A stretch of 64,000 nt of DNA from Alphaproteobacteria bacterium (GTDB taxonomy: Bacteria; Pseudomonadota; Alphaproteobacteria; Rhizobiales; OSC116), in assembly GCA_002400495.2 (NCBI GenBank), contig NVQL02000006.1:1-64000 (forward strand), in the 5' to 3' direction. The position numbers and the translations under genes were made by a program. Positions 17,763 to 26,646 of the stretch are shown piece by piece (the stretch's first letter is position 1; each line of letters begins with the position of its first letter). The notes below the pieces were generated by a model that was given only the letters and a program-made list of their open reading frames with translations, had not been told where the DNA came from and searched no databases.

Positions 17763-18482
17763 TTATTTAGATTGATAGGCTTTCACTAATATAACTCCAA
17801 GAAATTGAAATGAAGAAATACTTCTTCTCCATAATCTTCTTGGTTCTTTAATAAGCCGCCCTAACCATTCAAGATGAAAATCTATGAAAATTTTATGTGG
17901 TCGATTGATATTACCAGCATAAAAATCAAACACCGCACCAATTGGAGTCGCTAGCTTGAAATTGAGATTTTCCTGATTGTCACATAACCATTTCTCTTGT
18001 TTTGGTGCTGTCATTCCCACAAATAATACGTCAGGCTTAAATGAGTTGACGGCCTTTATAATGGTTTTATTTTCCAATGTAGAAAATGAATCTTTAAATG
18101 GTGGGGAATAGGTTTGGCAAATAATATTTGGATATTCTGCTGATATTTTTGTTTTGATTTTGAGTAATGTTGGTTCTGACGCACCCATATAAAAGCACTT
18201 TCCATGGCTTTTATTTAGCTCTTCTAATAAATGCTGATGCAGATCAAACCCAGCAATTTTAGTCAGTGGTTTTTTTAGAATAAGCTTGGCAGCCAGCACA
18301 ATGCTACTGCCGTCTGGAATGAGTATGTCTGAAGCCTTTAAAGCTTTCTCGAAGGGCTGGTCGTTCTGTGCAATCATGTATGAATGCGCATTTATAGTGC
18401 TTACAAGCGTGTGGTTGTCGATTTTAATGTCTTGGACATTGCCATCAAAGATTTCATAATTGAGTAATTTCATAATATTCAT
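17763..18482 (-). CDS. WecG/TagA/CpsF family glycosyltransferase
   Basis: Cytoplasmic, membrane-associated glycosyltransferase of the GT26 family. Relatives add N-acetylmannosamine or its uronic acid as the second sugar on a WecA/TagO-primed lipid. Diagnostic pieces are the STINAHSYMIA strand, DILIPDGSSIVLAAKL, DVLFVGMTAPKQEKWL, GAVFDFYAGNINRPHK, and the C-terminal LEWLGRLIKEPRRLWRR, which gives peripheral membrane binding. Length (239) is typical. It is the distal gene of the long leftward polysaccharide run, next to the convergent wecA-like gene, so the pair likely acts in sequence. No epimerase or dehydrogenase for ManNAc or ManNAcA is in the window, so its donor may differ. Confidence 0.88.
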   Translation of the reverse strand: MNIMKLLNYEIFDGNVQDIKIDNHTLVSTINAHSYMIAQNDQPFEKALKASDILIPDGSSIVLAAKLILKKPLTKIAGFDLHQHLLEELNKSHGKCFYMGASEPTLLKIKTKISAEYPNIICQTYSPPFKDSFSTLENKTIIKAVNSFKPDVLFVGMTAPKQEKWLCDNQENLNFKLATPIGAVFDFYAGNINRPHKIFIDFHLEWLGRLIKEPRRLWRRSISSFQFLGVILVKAYQSK

Positions 18483-18506
18483 TCATTTTTGTAATTTTCA
18501 GGGGCA

Positions 18507-19604
18507 TCAATGGTGTTTCAAAATTTCAATTAGATTATCTTCGAATTGAGTGAGGGTGAAATTATTCAAATATCGTTCTCGGCATTCTATAGCTGTGTCT
18601 TTGGTGAGATGGTGAGACATGGTATGTTTAAGTGCTTCATGAAGCCCATCAATGCTCTGGACAATATAACCAGTTTTTCGGCTCAAAATATCAGGAATGC
18701 CGCCGACTTGGGTTGAAATGGTGGGTATTCCATAAGACAGCGCTTCAAGTATTGTCAGTGGAAATGTGTCATTTTGAGTTGGGTGTATAAATATGTGGGC
18801 CTTTTCAAACAGAGATTGCTTTTTTTTACCTTTTACAAACCCATGAAAAATGACACTATTTTCTAGATTGTTTGACTTTACATATTGAAAAAACTCTAGC
18901 TCATCTTGCTTTAATGCCCAGGACCCAGCAAAATGATAAATAATGGGCTCGGCTTTTGTGGCTTTTGCTAAATTTAGAACATCCAAATAGCCTTTTGACT
19001 TAATCATATTTGAAACGAATAGGACATTTATTTGGGTATCATTAGAGAATTTTTGACTCATGATATTTTCAAAATATACGTCGGTTAAGTTATCTTTAGC
19101 TCCATTCGGCAAATGAAAAATTTGCTTGTAGCCACTTATTTTTTTTAGATCATTGGCCAATAAAGGGCTAAGCAGCACTAAATTCACATTTTTAACAAAC
19201 TTGTTGGTTTGTGTTAGATTGTGATCTGATGCAGATACAAAATCATTAATCCCTGTGGTGTGATAATGGTAAAAAACATTTTTACAGCCAAAAGCTTTCC
19301 AGATGATTGATAGGACGTAATCGCGATAAAAAGCCACACCTTTTATAGAGGCGGTGAAATAGATTTTATGCGGCCGAAACATAATCATTGCCCATAGAAC
19401 CTGTAGGCATAAAATAGAAAACAGACTGATTTTTCGAAAACTTACTTTTCCAATATCGCTGATTGTATCCGATGATTTTATGGTGACAAATTTGCAGGTA
19501 AATTGCTCATTCACGCGTTTGCTTTCGGCAATAAAATCCCCAACCTTTGCAGCGCCATGGAAGGGAGGAGAGCGATGCAAAATAAAAAGTATTTTTTCGC
19601 TCAT
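18507..19604 (-). CDS. GT4 family glycosyltransferase
   Basis: GT-B fold glycosyltransferase that probably adds one sugar of the repeat unit in the cytoplasm. The N-terminus has a glycine-rich acceptor-domain loop (LHRSPPFHGAAKVGDF). The C-terminal donor domain has NVLFVSNMIKSKGYLDVL and the GT4 signature PTQNDTFPLTILEALSYGIP with the ExxxxxxE pattern, then GGIPDIL. No membrane segments are seen. Its start overlaps the stop of the upstream GNT-I-like gene by one base (TAATG), so the two are translationally coupled. Substrate unknown. Confidence 0.88.
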   Translation of the reverse strand: MSEKILFILHRSPPFHGAAKVGDFIAESKRVNEQFTCKFVTIKSSDTISDIGKVSFRKISLFSILCLQVLWAMIMFRPHKIYFTASIKGVAFYRDYVLSIIWKAFGCKNVFYHYHTTGINDFVSASDHNLTQTNKFVKNVNLVLLSPLLANDLKKISGYKQIFHLPNGAKDNLTDVYFENIMSQKFSNDTQINVLFVSNMIKSKGYLDVLNLAKATKAEPIIYHFAGSWALKQDELEFFQYVKSNNLENSVIFHGFVKGKKKQSLFEKAHIFIHPTQNDTFPLTILEALSYGIPTISTQVGGIPDILSRKTGYIVQSIDGLHEALKHTMSHHLTKDTAIECRERYLNNFTLTQFEDNLIEILKHH

Positions 19605-20518
19605 TAAGATGTCTTTCTCAAAATATTTTGCAGGCGTTTGATTGCTTTATTGGTATAACTATATTGATATTTAAACTGTCGGGCAATGGCTGTGTTCATA
19701 GTGGTTGAATCGTCAAAATTATAGTCAAAATTTCTAGACTCATCTAGCAATGAATCATAAATATTATCTCCAACGCAATGGGTTGCGTCTTCGCCAAATC
19801 CTATATTTCGAATTTTGGACTTAACGGGATAAATACAATATTTGCCTTGTTTATACATTGAATAGGACCAACGTATGGCCCAAGAATGATTTTTGCCTTC
19901 GAAATAATGACGCAGCATACGTGCCAAATCTATGCCACCTCGGTTAAATTGCGCTGTTTTGCGTCTGTCTTGAATGAATGTTGAATATTCTTCAACCTCC
20001 CAGTCAACAGTGGCCCATTGGTCACGCCATGTAGCCCAACCCCAAGATGATGGCCGTAGTGATAGGTAAGTGTCATATTTATGGCTTTTTAAGGCAGAAA
20101 AATCGCCAGAATAACCAGATATTGAAAATATGTCATGGCGATGCTTATAATGCTCTAGGGCTTTATTCATATAAGATAAAAAGTTGGTGCTGGTGACTAA
20201 ATCATCCTCTAACACAATCACCGCATCATGTTTTTCAATAATCTGAGTAACCCCAGTGATTATATTTTTAGCCAAGCCGAAATTTTCATCTCTGTTTGTA
20301 ATGGTGACGGATTTAAACCCTTTTACTGAATTCAAATATTGCCGCACCGCATTCACTGCTGATTTATCGGCATCAGACTTATAACCATCGGAGAAGAAAT
20401 ATAGATCAGTTTCTAGTGCGTGGTCATTTTTTTGAAGCGCTTCAATGGTAAATTGAAGGCTATTGCGTCGGTTATAGGTGAATATTATAACAGGTTTCAA
20501 AACTATCTCCTTTTGCAT
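19604..20518 (-). CDS. GNT-I-like/GT2-type glycosyltransferase
   Basis: GT-A fold glycosyltransferase. The N-terminal PVIIFTYNRRNSLQFTIEAL and the metal-binding acidic motif VIVLEDDLVTSTNFLSYMN (about 98-116) are typical of GNT-I-like sugar transferases found in O-antigen and capsule loci. Later WGWATWRDQW is shared with its paralogue at 38636-39523, which has the same layout (EDD motif, WGWATWKRAW). It is coupled to the GT4 gene downstream. The donor and acceptor are not predictable. It lies 79 bp downstream of the polymerase/ligase gene. Confidence 0.85.
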   Translation of the reverse strand: MQKEIVLKPVIIFTYNRRNSLQFTIEALQKNDHALETDLYFFSDGYKSDADKSAVNAVRQYLNSVKGFKSVTITNRDENFGLAKNIITGVTQIIEKHDAVIVLEDDLVTSTNFLSYMNKALEHYKHRHDIFSISGYSGDFSALKSHKYDTYLSLRPSSWGWATWRDQWATVDWEVEEYSTFIQDRRKTAQFNRGGIDLARMLRHYFEGKNHSWAIRWSYSMYKQGKYCIYPVKSKIRNIGFGEDATHCVGDNIYDSLLDESRNFDYNFDDSTTMNTAIARQFKYQYSYTNKAIKRLQNILRKTS

Positions 20519-20597
20519 ATGTCGTTAATTGATCGCCTCTATATAATATATATACCTCTTATATATAATTTAAAGCCATTCAAAATACTTGTTTAAG

Positions 20598-21797
20598 TTA
20601 GTTAGCATTATATTGCATTTGGGAGTATGGGTCATTTTTGAGCTTTACCATATAACCAATTAAAATGCCTAGTGGGTAAGTTACATAGCTATAAACGATT
20701 GAGTTATCGGTCAGCATCATAATGAGAATGCCTAAAAAATAGAACGCCGTTGTGAAAAGCAAAATCTGATGCTGCCTATATGCATCTGGATCGATTAGAA
20801 ACTCTATTTTCTTTTTTACCTTTTTATATATTTGCAAGATTCTAAAAATAAAAAACAACCATAAAAACAACCCAACAAGCCCTAATTGATGAAAGAATCT
20901 TAAATAGTCATTATGTGGGTGATTCCAACCTGGAACACCCTGCAATGCATCTGGAACGGAGTGGCCGTTACCAAACCATAAATGTTCTAATGAAGAAAAA
21001 AAGGTCAAGCTCCATGAATTCATTCGGCCTGACGTATTAATGCTGTATCCTAAAAGGGTTAGGCGGTCATCACCAGTTGAAATTCGATCCAAAAATCCGC
21101 TATTCATTATGTAGATATATATGCTTGTTGCAAATAGAGTCACAATGAAAGCAACCAGTAGGGGACGTTTTAATGACATGGCACCAAATACAATTGATAA
21201 TATTGTAAGCTCGGCAAGGCTGATGATTTTACTGTCTAATATAAATGTTTCGACAAAAATTACAAACAGAATAAGTAGTGATAATTTGTTTCGATGGTTA
21301 ATAAATTTATACAGATGATAGCAGAAAAAAAGCACACCAATTTGAGTGGATGCAGGGTCTTGATCATAGGTCAACATAATATAGGTTAAAATGAAGATAT
21401 ATAGGTATGAAGATCTTTTGATACTTAAATCTATAACCAAGAGAAGCTGTTCAAGGCTAATTATTGTCGGTAAAAATATAAATGAAGCGAATCCCATAAG
21501 AACAAATGATGTGTTCTGCAGTATATAATCGCCTTCAAATATATTGATTATATCCCAGCCAAACGACATTATACTCATGATGATAATTGGCAGTGCGTAT
21601 ATAAGTAATTTTTTAGAAATAACCCCGCTATACAGAATGATGCCAAAAACTAAGATAGGCAGTGTAACTGATAATAAGGCTGATAAATTAACCGATCCAG
21701 CCGAGATAAACCTCATCATCGGACCGATTGTGCTGACTAAAAATGTAAATTGAATCAAGCTTGAAATGGATTTATTTTTTTCAATTTTCAGATTCAT
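20598..21797 (-). CDS. O-antigen ligase/Wzy polymerase family membrane protein
   Basis: About eleven hydrophobic segments and a large periplasmic loop carrying HPHNDYLRFFHQLGLVGL (about 290-307), the hallmark of the Wzy_C/WaaL family that joins lipid-linked glycans in the periplasm. With one such gene in a cluster that has Wzx, Wza and Wzc homologues, it is most likely the Wzy polymerase that joins repeat units; ligase activity cannot be excluded. Length (399) fits. The gene is very AT-rich, as usual for wzy. Confidence 0.85.
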   Translation of the reverse strand: MNLKIEKNKSISSLIQFTFLVSTIGPMMRFISAGSVNLSALLSVTLPILVFGIILYSGVISKKLLIYALPIIIMSIMSFGWDIINIFEGDYILQNTSFVLMGFASFIFLPTIISLEQLLLVIDLSIKRSSYLYIFILTYIMLTYDQDPASTQIGVLFFCYHLYKFINHRNKLSLLILFVIFVETFILDSKIISLAELTILSIVFGAMSLKRPLLVAFIVTLFATSIYIYIMNSGFLDRISTGDDRLTLLGYSINTSGRMNSWSLTFFSSLEHLWFGNGHSVPDALQGVPGWNHPHNDYLRFFHQLGLVGLFLWLFFIFRILQIYKKVKKKIEFLIDPDAYRQHQILLFTTAFYFLGILIMMLTDNSIVYSYVTYPLGILIGYMVKLKNDPYSQMQYNAN

Positions 21798-21907
21798 TAT
21801 TTGTATTTCATTAATTTGATAGCTTGATTTCGAACAATTAGTAAAACAGCTTTTTCTTGGTGAACGCTATCTCATTTATTTGCGTGAGTCTATTGTAAAT
21901 ATCCAAA

Positions 21908-23647
21908 TTAGTTCTGTGTTGTTAACACCAAAATTTCACCATTGTCTGAGAGTGTGGTGTGTTTCATGTAACAAAAATCAAGTTCACAAAGTTGGCTTTT
22001 TTCAATCACATATTTTTTATAAAATTCAATTTCTTGATTGTATTTATCAAAATTTACATTTGTGTCCAGCACGGTTTCATTTAGGTGATCTGCGCTATAA
22101 ATAATGACATCAGCTTTTTCCTGCCACCCTAAATAATGCCCCCAGAAACGGGTTATTTTATATGTTTCTGTGCTATTGGGCAGGAATAGTTTCGGGTCAA
22201 ATGCTATATCCAGTGTATTGCCATCAATTGTCGACAGATCCGATAAAAACTGTGAAATTTCTTGATATATAACTTGGCTTTTTACGAATTCATCATTTTT
22301 AGTGCGGTCAGACAGATATGAAAACTCTTTGTAACTGTTAGGCGCCCACCATAATAAGGTGATTGTGAGGGTGAGTAGAAGCCAGATATATGAAGCTAGG
22401 TTTTTGAATTTAAAACTTCGGGTTAAATTCACTTCTATAATCGCTACGATGCCCGTGAGCATGAGGCTTGAACCGAGGAATAAGTAAGAGCCCCAGAGTC
22501 GATGGGTGGCTAAGAAGATGGCTAGGTTTAATAGGGTGCCGCCGATAAAAATAACCAGCGGAACAGAATTTGTTAAATTGCCAATGAAGTTTTTTTCTTT
22601 AAATTTTTGTCCGATGAAAATGAACACAATTAAAGCGCTGAGTGATGCAAAAATTATGCTGACTATCGCCGGGGCTATCATCCAATCATTTATGAAATAA
22701 TTTACCCAGGAGAAAATATTAATTGAAGATGAGTCTGCCCCATGTCCAGTATTTAAAAATGTAGACCCACCCCAATAAGCCAAACCAGGTTTAAAACCTT
22801 TTAAATATAGCAAACCAGCCAAACCAAGTGCGGTGGTAAAAATGGCACCAATTAGCGATATATTAGCCAAAATTTGGTTTTTTATAATTTTTGAATGAAG
22901 TGGTCGAATGAGTATTTTATAAGCAAAAATCGATGAAAATATGGTGGGAATTAATATCGGCACGGCTAACGCAAGGCCGATTAAAAAGTAGGCAAAAGTA
23001 TTGATTGTTTTGGTTATGACTGATGTCAAATTGTTGTTTTTGAGACTTTGTAACATGGCTATGAAAACAAAAAACAATATAATCGGAAATAATGAGATTT
23101 TGGCACCAAAAGCAAGGCCAATAAAAATCCAATATTTGCTATCTAACTTCATACTATTCTTATTGAAGAAGTATAAAAATATAGCGGTGAATAATAATTG
23201 AATGGGCTCTGGTTTTGGCATGGTGGCATAATATGAACCAAAGGGAATGGCCAATAAGGCAGCAAATAATATAAAACGCAAAACCCATTGTTTTACGAAA
23301 GTGACGGTTAAAAGCCAAAATGCCGTTATAAGCAGTAACACTTGCAACATACGACCCGCAATAATTTGGCCTTGCTCGCCAAATATTAAATCGGGGATGA
23401 ATGAGAAAATGGCCATAGAGTTCCATACGACGCGGCCATATCGATGATCGCCACCATTATAAACATTCCATAAAAAATCCAATAAGCCATCTGGGTGATT
23501 GATTGGAAACACACCGTCATAGGTGACCAGCTCATCCATAAACAAAGAGTAACGGCCGCCAACCAAGTCTAAATTAGCTAATGTGCTAAAATAGATAAAA
23601 ATAACTGCAATTAGCAATAGTGGGGCTATCTTTAGGTATTTTGACAT
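21908..23647 (-). CDS. GT-C type integral membrane glycosyltransferase-like protein
   Basis: 579 residues with about eleven to thirteen hydrophobic segments. The first extracytoplasmic loop after TM1 contains FMDELVTYDGVFP (about 36-48), an acidic Asp-Glu pair in the place where GT-C enzymes (ArnT/PMT-like) hold their catalytic aspartate. The C-terminal 130 residues form a soluble periplasmic domain with two cysteines. GT-C enzymes use polyprenyl-phosphate sugars and act on the periplasmic side. Here it could decorate the polymer using a lipid-linked sugar made by the neighbouring DPM-like GT2, whose start lies upstream. No specific family name is claimed. Confidence 0.7.
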   Translation of the reverse strand: MSKYLKIAPLLLIAVIFIYFSTLANLDLVGGRYSLFMDELVTYDGVFPINHPDGLLDFLWNVYNGGDHRYGRVVWNSMAIFSFIPDLIFGEQGQIIAGRMLQVLLLITAFWLLTVTFVKQWVLRFILFAALLAIPFGSYYATMPKPEPIQLLFTAIFLYFFNKNSMKLDSKYWIFIGLAFGAKISLFPIILFFVFIAMLQSLKNNNLTSVITKTINTFAYFLIGLALAVPILIPTIFSSIFAYKILIRPLHSKIIKNQILANISLIGAIFTTALGLAGLLYLKGFKPGLAYWGGSTFLNTGHGADSSSINIFSWVNYFINDWMIAPAIVSIIFASLSALIVFIFIGQKFKEKNFIGNLTNSVPLVIFIGGTLLNLAIFLATHRLWGSYLFLGSSLMLTGIVAIIEVNLTRSFKFKNLASYIWLLLTLTITLLWWAPNSYKEFSYLSDRTKNDEFVKSQVIYQEISQFLSDLSTIDGNTLDIAFDPKLFLPNSTETYKITRFWGHYLGWQEKADVIIYSADHLNETVLDTNVNFDKYNQEIEFYKKYVIEKSQLCELDFCYMKHTTLSDNGEILVLTTQN

Positions 23648-23673
23648 GACGAATTCCTGTGTGATGAGAAAAA

Positions 23674-24393
23674 TTATATAATTTTCTTAAGGGCGAATAT
23701 GTATTTAAAAGTTCTGTTTATTAAGTTCCATTTCATTTTAAAACTACCACCACCGCCTTTGGCTTCCCCATGTACACGGTCGGCAAAAATCACGGGTATG
23801 GTGACTATTTTTAAACCGGTTCTCTTGGCCTGATAATAAGCGTATAAATCCAACGAAAAATCACTTGGCGCGGCTTTTTGCATATGTTTTTGGTAGAAAT
23901 TTTTTGAAAATATCTTTGGCTGGGCGTTAATATCAGTCAATTTTACTTTCAGGGTGAATAGCACAACAACAAACATCCCCCAGGTGAATAAAACATCCAT
24001 TAATGGTCGGTTTTGGCGCGCGCCTTTAATGAAGACTTGGTCATGTTCAAAAGATTTATAAAGATTAAAAGCATCAAATACATCTTTGGGGTCGGTTTGC
24101 ATGTCAGCATGGGTCCACGCCAAAACGTTGCCAGATGCACTATCAAGCCCGTCTAAAATATCTCGTCCATAGCCTCCACGTTGTTGTTTAAGAATGAGCT
24201 TAAAATATTGGTGGTTTAATTTTTTAAATAATTGGGTGAGTATTGCAGGGGTTTCATCAGTTGAAAAACCGTCAACGACAATGAGTTCAATGTCGTCTCG
24301 GTCTTTCATTAATTCTTCAAAACGGCGTAGCACCAATGGCATGTTGTCTTTTTCATTAAAACACGGAATGACTATGCTTAGTTTTTGGGTCAT
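23674..24393 (-). CDS. GT2 family glycosyltransferase, DPM/polyprenyl-phosphate sugar synthase-like
   Basis: Family 2 enzyme opening KLSIVIPCFNEKDNMPLVL, with the LIVVDGFSTDETPAIL strand-helix, GYGRDILDGL, and WTHADMQTDP as the metal-binding acidic motif. The layout resembles dolichol- or polyprenyl-phosphate sugar synthases, which load a sugar on the lipid carrier for a GT-C enzyme. The reading frame is open up to 24438. The ATG at 24393 is taken because it overlaps the TGA of the upstream nucleotidyltransferase (ATGA). The GT-C-like gene follows 26 bp downstream, so the two may form a carrier-charging and transfer pair together with the GtrA flippase at 29.5 kb. Confidence 0.85.
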   Translation of the reverse strand: MTQKLSIVIPCFNEKDNMPLVLRRFEELMKDRDDIELIVVDGFSTDETPAILTQLFKKLNHQYFKLILKQQRGGYGRDILDGLDSASGNVLAWTHADMQTDPKDVFDAFNLYKSFEHDQVFIKGARQNRPLMDVLFTWGMFVVVLFTLKVKLTDINAQPKIFSKNFYQKHMQKAAPSDFSLDLYAYYQAKRTGLKIVTIPVIFADRVHGEAKGGGGSFKMKWNLINRTFKYIFALKKII

Positions 24394-25199
24394 ATTTTTT
24401 TTACCAAACTTGGTTCTGCTGCGGAGAATTTTTTCCAATAATCAAGGGTATTCTCATAAACCTCAAAATCGTAAGGCGTGCCCCAACCAATATAGGTAAT
24501 GTCAAAATAACCAACTTTTAAATTGGCATCAATCGCGTATTGAATAACCTGATCAACGTAATATTCGTTATTGACCATATCCTTTTTGGCAACCATGTCA
24601 TCGGTTAATGATACATAGTCGGAGCCTTTTTTAAACCAGAACATCCCGGTTGTTGCGTGATCATTCATCGGGGTGTCACTCACCGTTTGTTTGATGCGAA
24701 TGGCCTTTACCGTCACACCATCTTGTTCGAGTTCAAGCCAGCTATGCGCCAGCGGGTTTTGAGCGATGTTGCTATCATTGGTATGGCTGATGACCAAAAC
24801 GTCAAATGTTTCACGCGCGGCGTCAAAACCAGCTTGATCAACAACCATTCCGTTGTCGCAAGGGCCGATGAATAGGTCTTCATCATTATCGATAAATTCT
24901 CGGGCCACCAATACGCCAGTGGCCTGTCCAGTTAATTCTGTGTCATGGATAAAGCTCACACGGGGAAAAAATTGTTGAATGGTCGCCTCGGTGCCGTTTT
25001 GTTTGTGGAAGTCTCTGTCCACGCATATAAGGGTGTTTTTGGGGTCATCAACACCTGGAATGTCTTTAATGGCACAAACAACCATTGGTAATTTTTCGCC
25101 AGTTAAGCGATAGGTTGTGGGGATGCAGGGTTTATTGTCTTTGTAACCTGCATCGACAAAACGTTGGCCGCGCCCACCCATTGGTAAAAGTATAATCAT
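24390..25199 (-). CDS. Sugar (or polyol) phosphate nucleotidyltransferase-like protein 1
   Basis: NTP-transferase (GT-A Rossmann) protein. The N-terminal IILLPMGGRGQRFVDAGY holds the glycine-rich pyrophosphorylase loop followed by NKPCIPT, with the usual lysine. FIGPCDNGMV is the metal-binding acidic strand. It is smaller (269) than RmlA or GalU and lacks a C-terminal beta-helix. It sits 1 bp after a second NTP transferase of the same fold, and both belong to the overlapping 23.7-30.6 kb module. It may activate a phosphorylated sugar or polyol with a nucleotide, but one of the two could bind product without catalysis. Substrate unknown. Confidence 0.75.
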   Translation of the reverse strand: MIILLPMGGRGQRFVDAGYKDNKPCIPTTYRLTGEKLPMVVCAIKDIPGVDDPKNTLICVDRDFHKQNGTEATIQQFFPRVSFIHDTELTGQATGVLVAREFIDNDEDLFIGPCDNGMVVDQAGFDAARETFDVLVISHTNDSNIAQNPLAHSWLELEQDGVTVKAIRIKQTVSDTPMNDHATTGMFWFKKGSDYVSLTDDMVAKKDMVNNEYYVDQVIQYAIDANLKVGYFDITYIGWGTPYDFEVYENTLDYWKKFSAAEPSLVKKI

Positions 25200-25200
25200 G

Positions 25201-25992
25201 TTAGTTATTCCATTGCTTAATATTGTCTATCCAGAGGTTAAACTCGTTTAAGTCTTCAGGTGTGCCCCATTGACAAAAATGGCTTACATTGGCGGGAATA
25301 TATACATTTAGGCCGTCCTCAACCAATAAATTATAAACCAAACTGTTATAATATTCGCCATTGAGATTCATGTCTTTTTCGACCATTAATTTTAGATATT
25401 TTTTGGCCAACTTCACTGAACCAAAATAATATACACCCGGGGAATGTAAGGCTTTTGATTTGTCTTGTTCCCATGAGAATTTTTCGCGAATTTCTATTAG
25501 ATTGTTGTTTTCATCAATTTTACATGAGGCGTATAAATTATGCGCGGGTAATAGATGCGGGTGAAAACCTGTGTAACATGGTACAGCACCTTCAGGGTTG
25601 TTTTGGTTTATATATTTAACAAAGCCATCAAAATCCCACTGCATATAATAATCACAATAGGTGATGAGCACGGGCTTGTTGTCATCTAGGCTATCTAGCC
25701 CTTGCAAACAAGCATGCACGGGGCCTTTCTTATGGCCCTCAATGCCAATTATATTGGCTTTAGAATCAGTGTTTATAATTTCTTGGCGCATATGGGTTTC
25801 AGCCAAATGATCATGCCGACAAATATAGGTCGATGACTGTAGGTTATCTGGAAACATAGAGCGCACCCAAGAAATCATCGGCCGACCTTGCACTTTAATT
25901 AATGGCTTGGGTATTTTATAACCAGCCTTTAGAAACCGACTGCCGGTGCCTGACATTGGTATTAAAAGTTGAATGTCTTCAGTGCGGATCAT
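25201..25992 (-). CDS. Sugar (or polyol) phosphate nucleotidyltransferase-like protein 2
   Basis: Second nucleotidyltransferase-fold protein, 263 residues. The opening LLIPMSGTGSRFLKAGYK is followed by IPKPLIKVQGRPMI, a well-kept nucleotide and lysine motif. ITYCDYYMQWDF carries the metal-binding acid. It ends FCQWGTPEDLNEFNLW, a piece also seen in shortened form in its neighbour (GWGTPYDFEVYENTLDYW). The shared C-terminal motif and fold suggest an old duplication or a working pair. Its start overlaps the stop of the GDPD-like gene (ATGA). The donor it makes is unknown. Confidence 0.75.
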   Translation of the reverse strand: MIRTEDIQLLIPMSGTGSRFLKAGYKIPKPLIKVQGRPMISWVRSMFPDNLQSSTYICRHDHLAETHMRQEIINTDSKANIIGIEGHKKGPVHACLQGLDSLDDNKPVLITYCDYYMQWDFDGFVKYINQNNPEGAVPCYTGFHPHLLPAHNLYASCKIDENNNLIEIREKFSWEQDKSKALHSPGVYYFGSVKLAKKYLKLMVEKDMNLNGEYYNSLVYNLLVEDGLNVYIPANVSHFCQWGTPEDLNEFNLWIDNIKQWNN

Positions 25993-26624
25993 TTATCACC
26001 CCATAGGTTTGGTTTTTTGGTACAAACAGCATCAATCTGAATGCCGTTATCTTGTAACTGCTGTTTAAATTTTTGTATATCAGACAGGTCATGCCCTTGA
26101 AGCTCTGGAGAGACAAGACATATTTTATAACCCGCATTTATAAGCTGTGCATGATTGTCCGCGTTCAGTGGTAAATGGGTGAAGCAATCAACCCAAACCC
26201 ATTTGGCCTTACCAGCAAAACCAAGGGCATATTCAATGGCTTCGCGCTCACTAAAACGCACCGCAAGGTTGTCAATTTCAAAACCATCAATTTCTTGTTG
26301 TATGGCTTTCTCGGCATAGATAGCGAAGAATGGCATTGAAAGATCCAGAAAAAACCAGTTTTTTATATTGAACTTATTCATCAGTTCAATACATTGCATT
26401 TCCACACCTTCGGTTTTCACGTTTAAAATCATCGGGCCTTTATGTTTCCATTGGGCCAGAAAATCTTCAAATTTTTCTAATTTGGGGTTTTGATGATGGT
26501 TAAATGGATCATGATGTAAGACCAAATCATCATTGTGATAGCGAATGTCTAACTCAATGCCATTTTCAAGCGGCACATTTTTAAGTTGCTCTACAGTGTT
26601 GATGCGGTGGTTAATATATTGCAT
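25989..26624 (-). CDS. Glycerophosphodiester phosphodiesterase-like TIM-barrel protein
   Basis: The N-terminal pattern fits the GDPD/PI-PLC-like superfamily: NHRIN (His6, Arg7), GIELDIR (Glu24, Asp26), and LVLHHDP (His38, Asp39), the metal and catalytic residues of that fold. Then come LNVKTEG, and IDGFEIDN where the other metal ligands are expected. It is shorter (211) than ordinary GDPDs and has no signal peptide, so it is cytoplasmic. Housekeeping glycerophosphodiester cleavage is unlikely in this position. A role in making or editing an activated polyol phosphodiester for the polysaccharide is an inference from the neighbours. Confidence 0.7.
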   Translation of the reverse strand: MQYINHRINTVEQLKNVPLENGIELDIRYHNDDLVLHHDPFNHHQNPKLEKFEDFLAQWKHKGPMILNVKTEGVEMQCIELMNKFNIKNWFFLDLSMPFFAIYAEKAIQQEIDGFEIDNLAVRFSEREAIEYALGFAGKAKWVWVDCFTHLPLNADNHAQLINAGYKICLVSPELQGHDLSDIQKFKQQLQDNGIQIDAVCTKKPNLWGDK

Positions 26625-26646
26625 TCGGCAGGTCCGATGTTAATGG

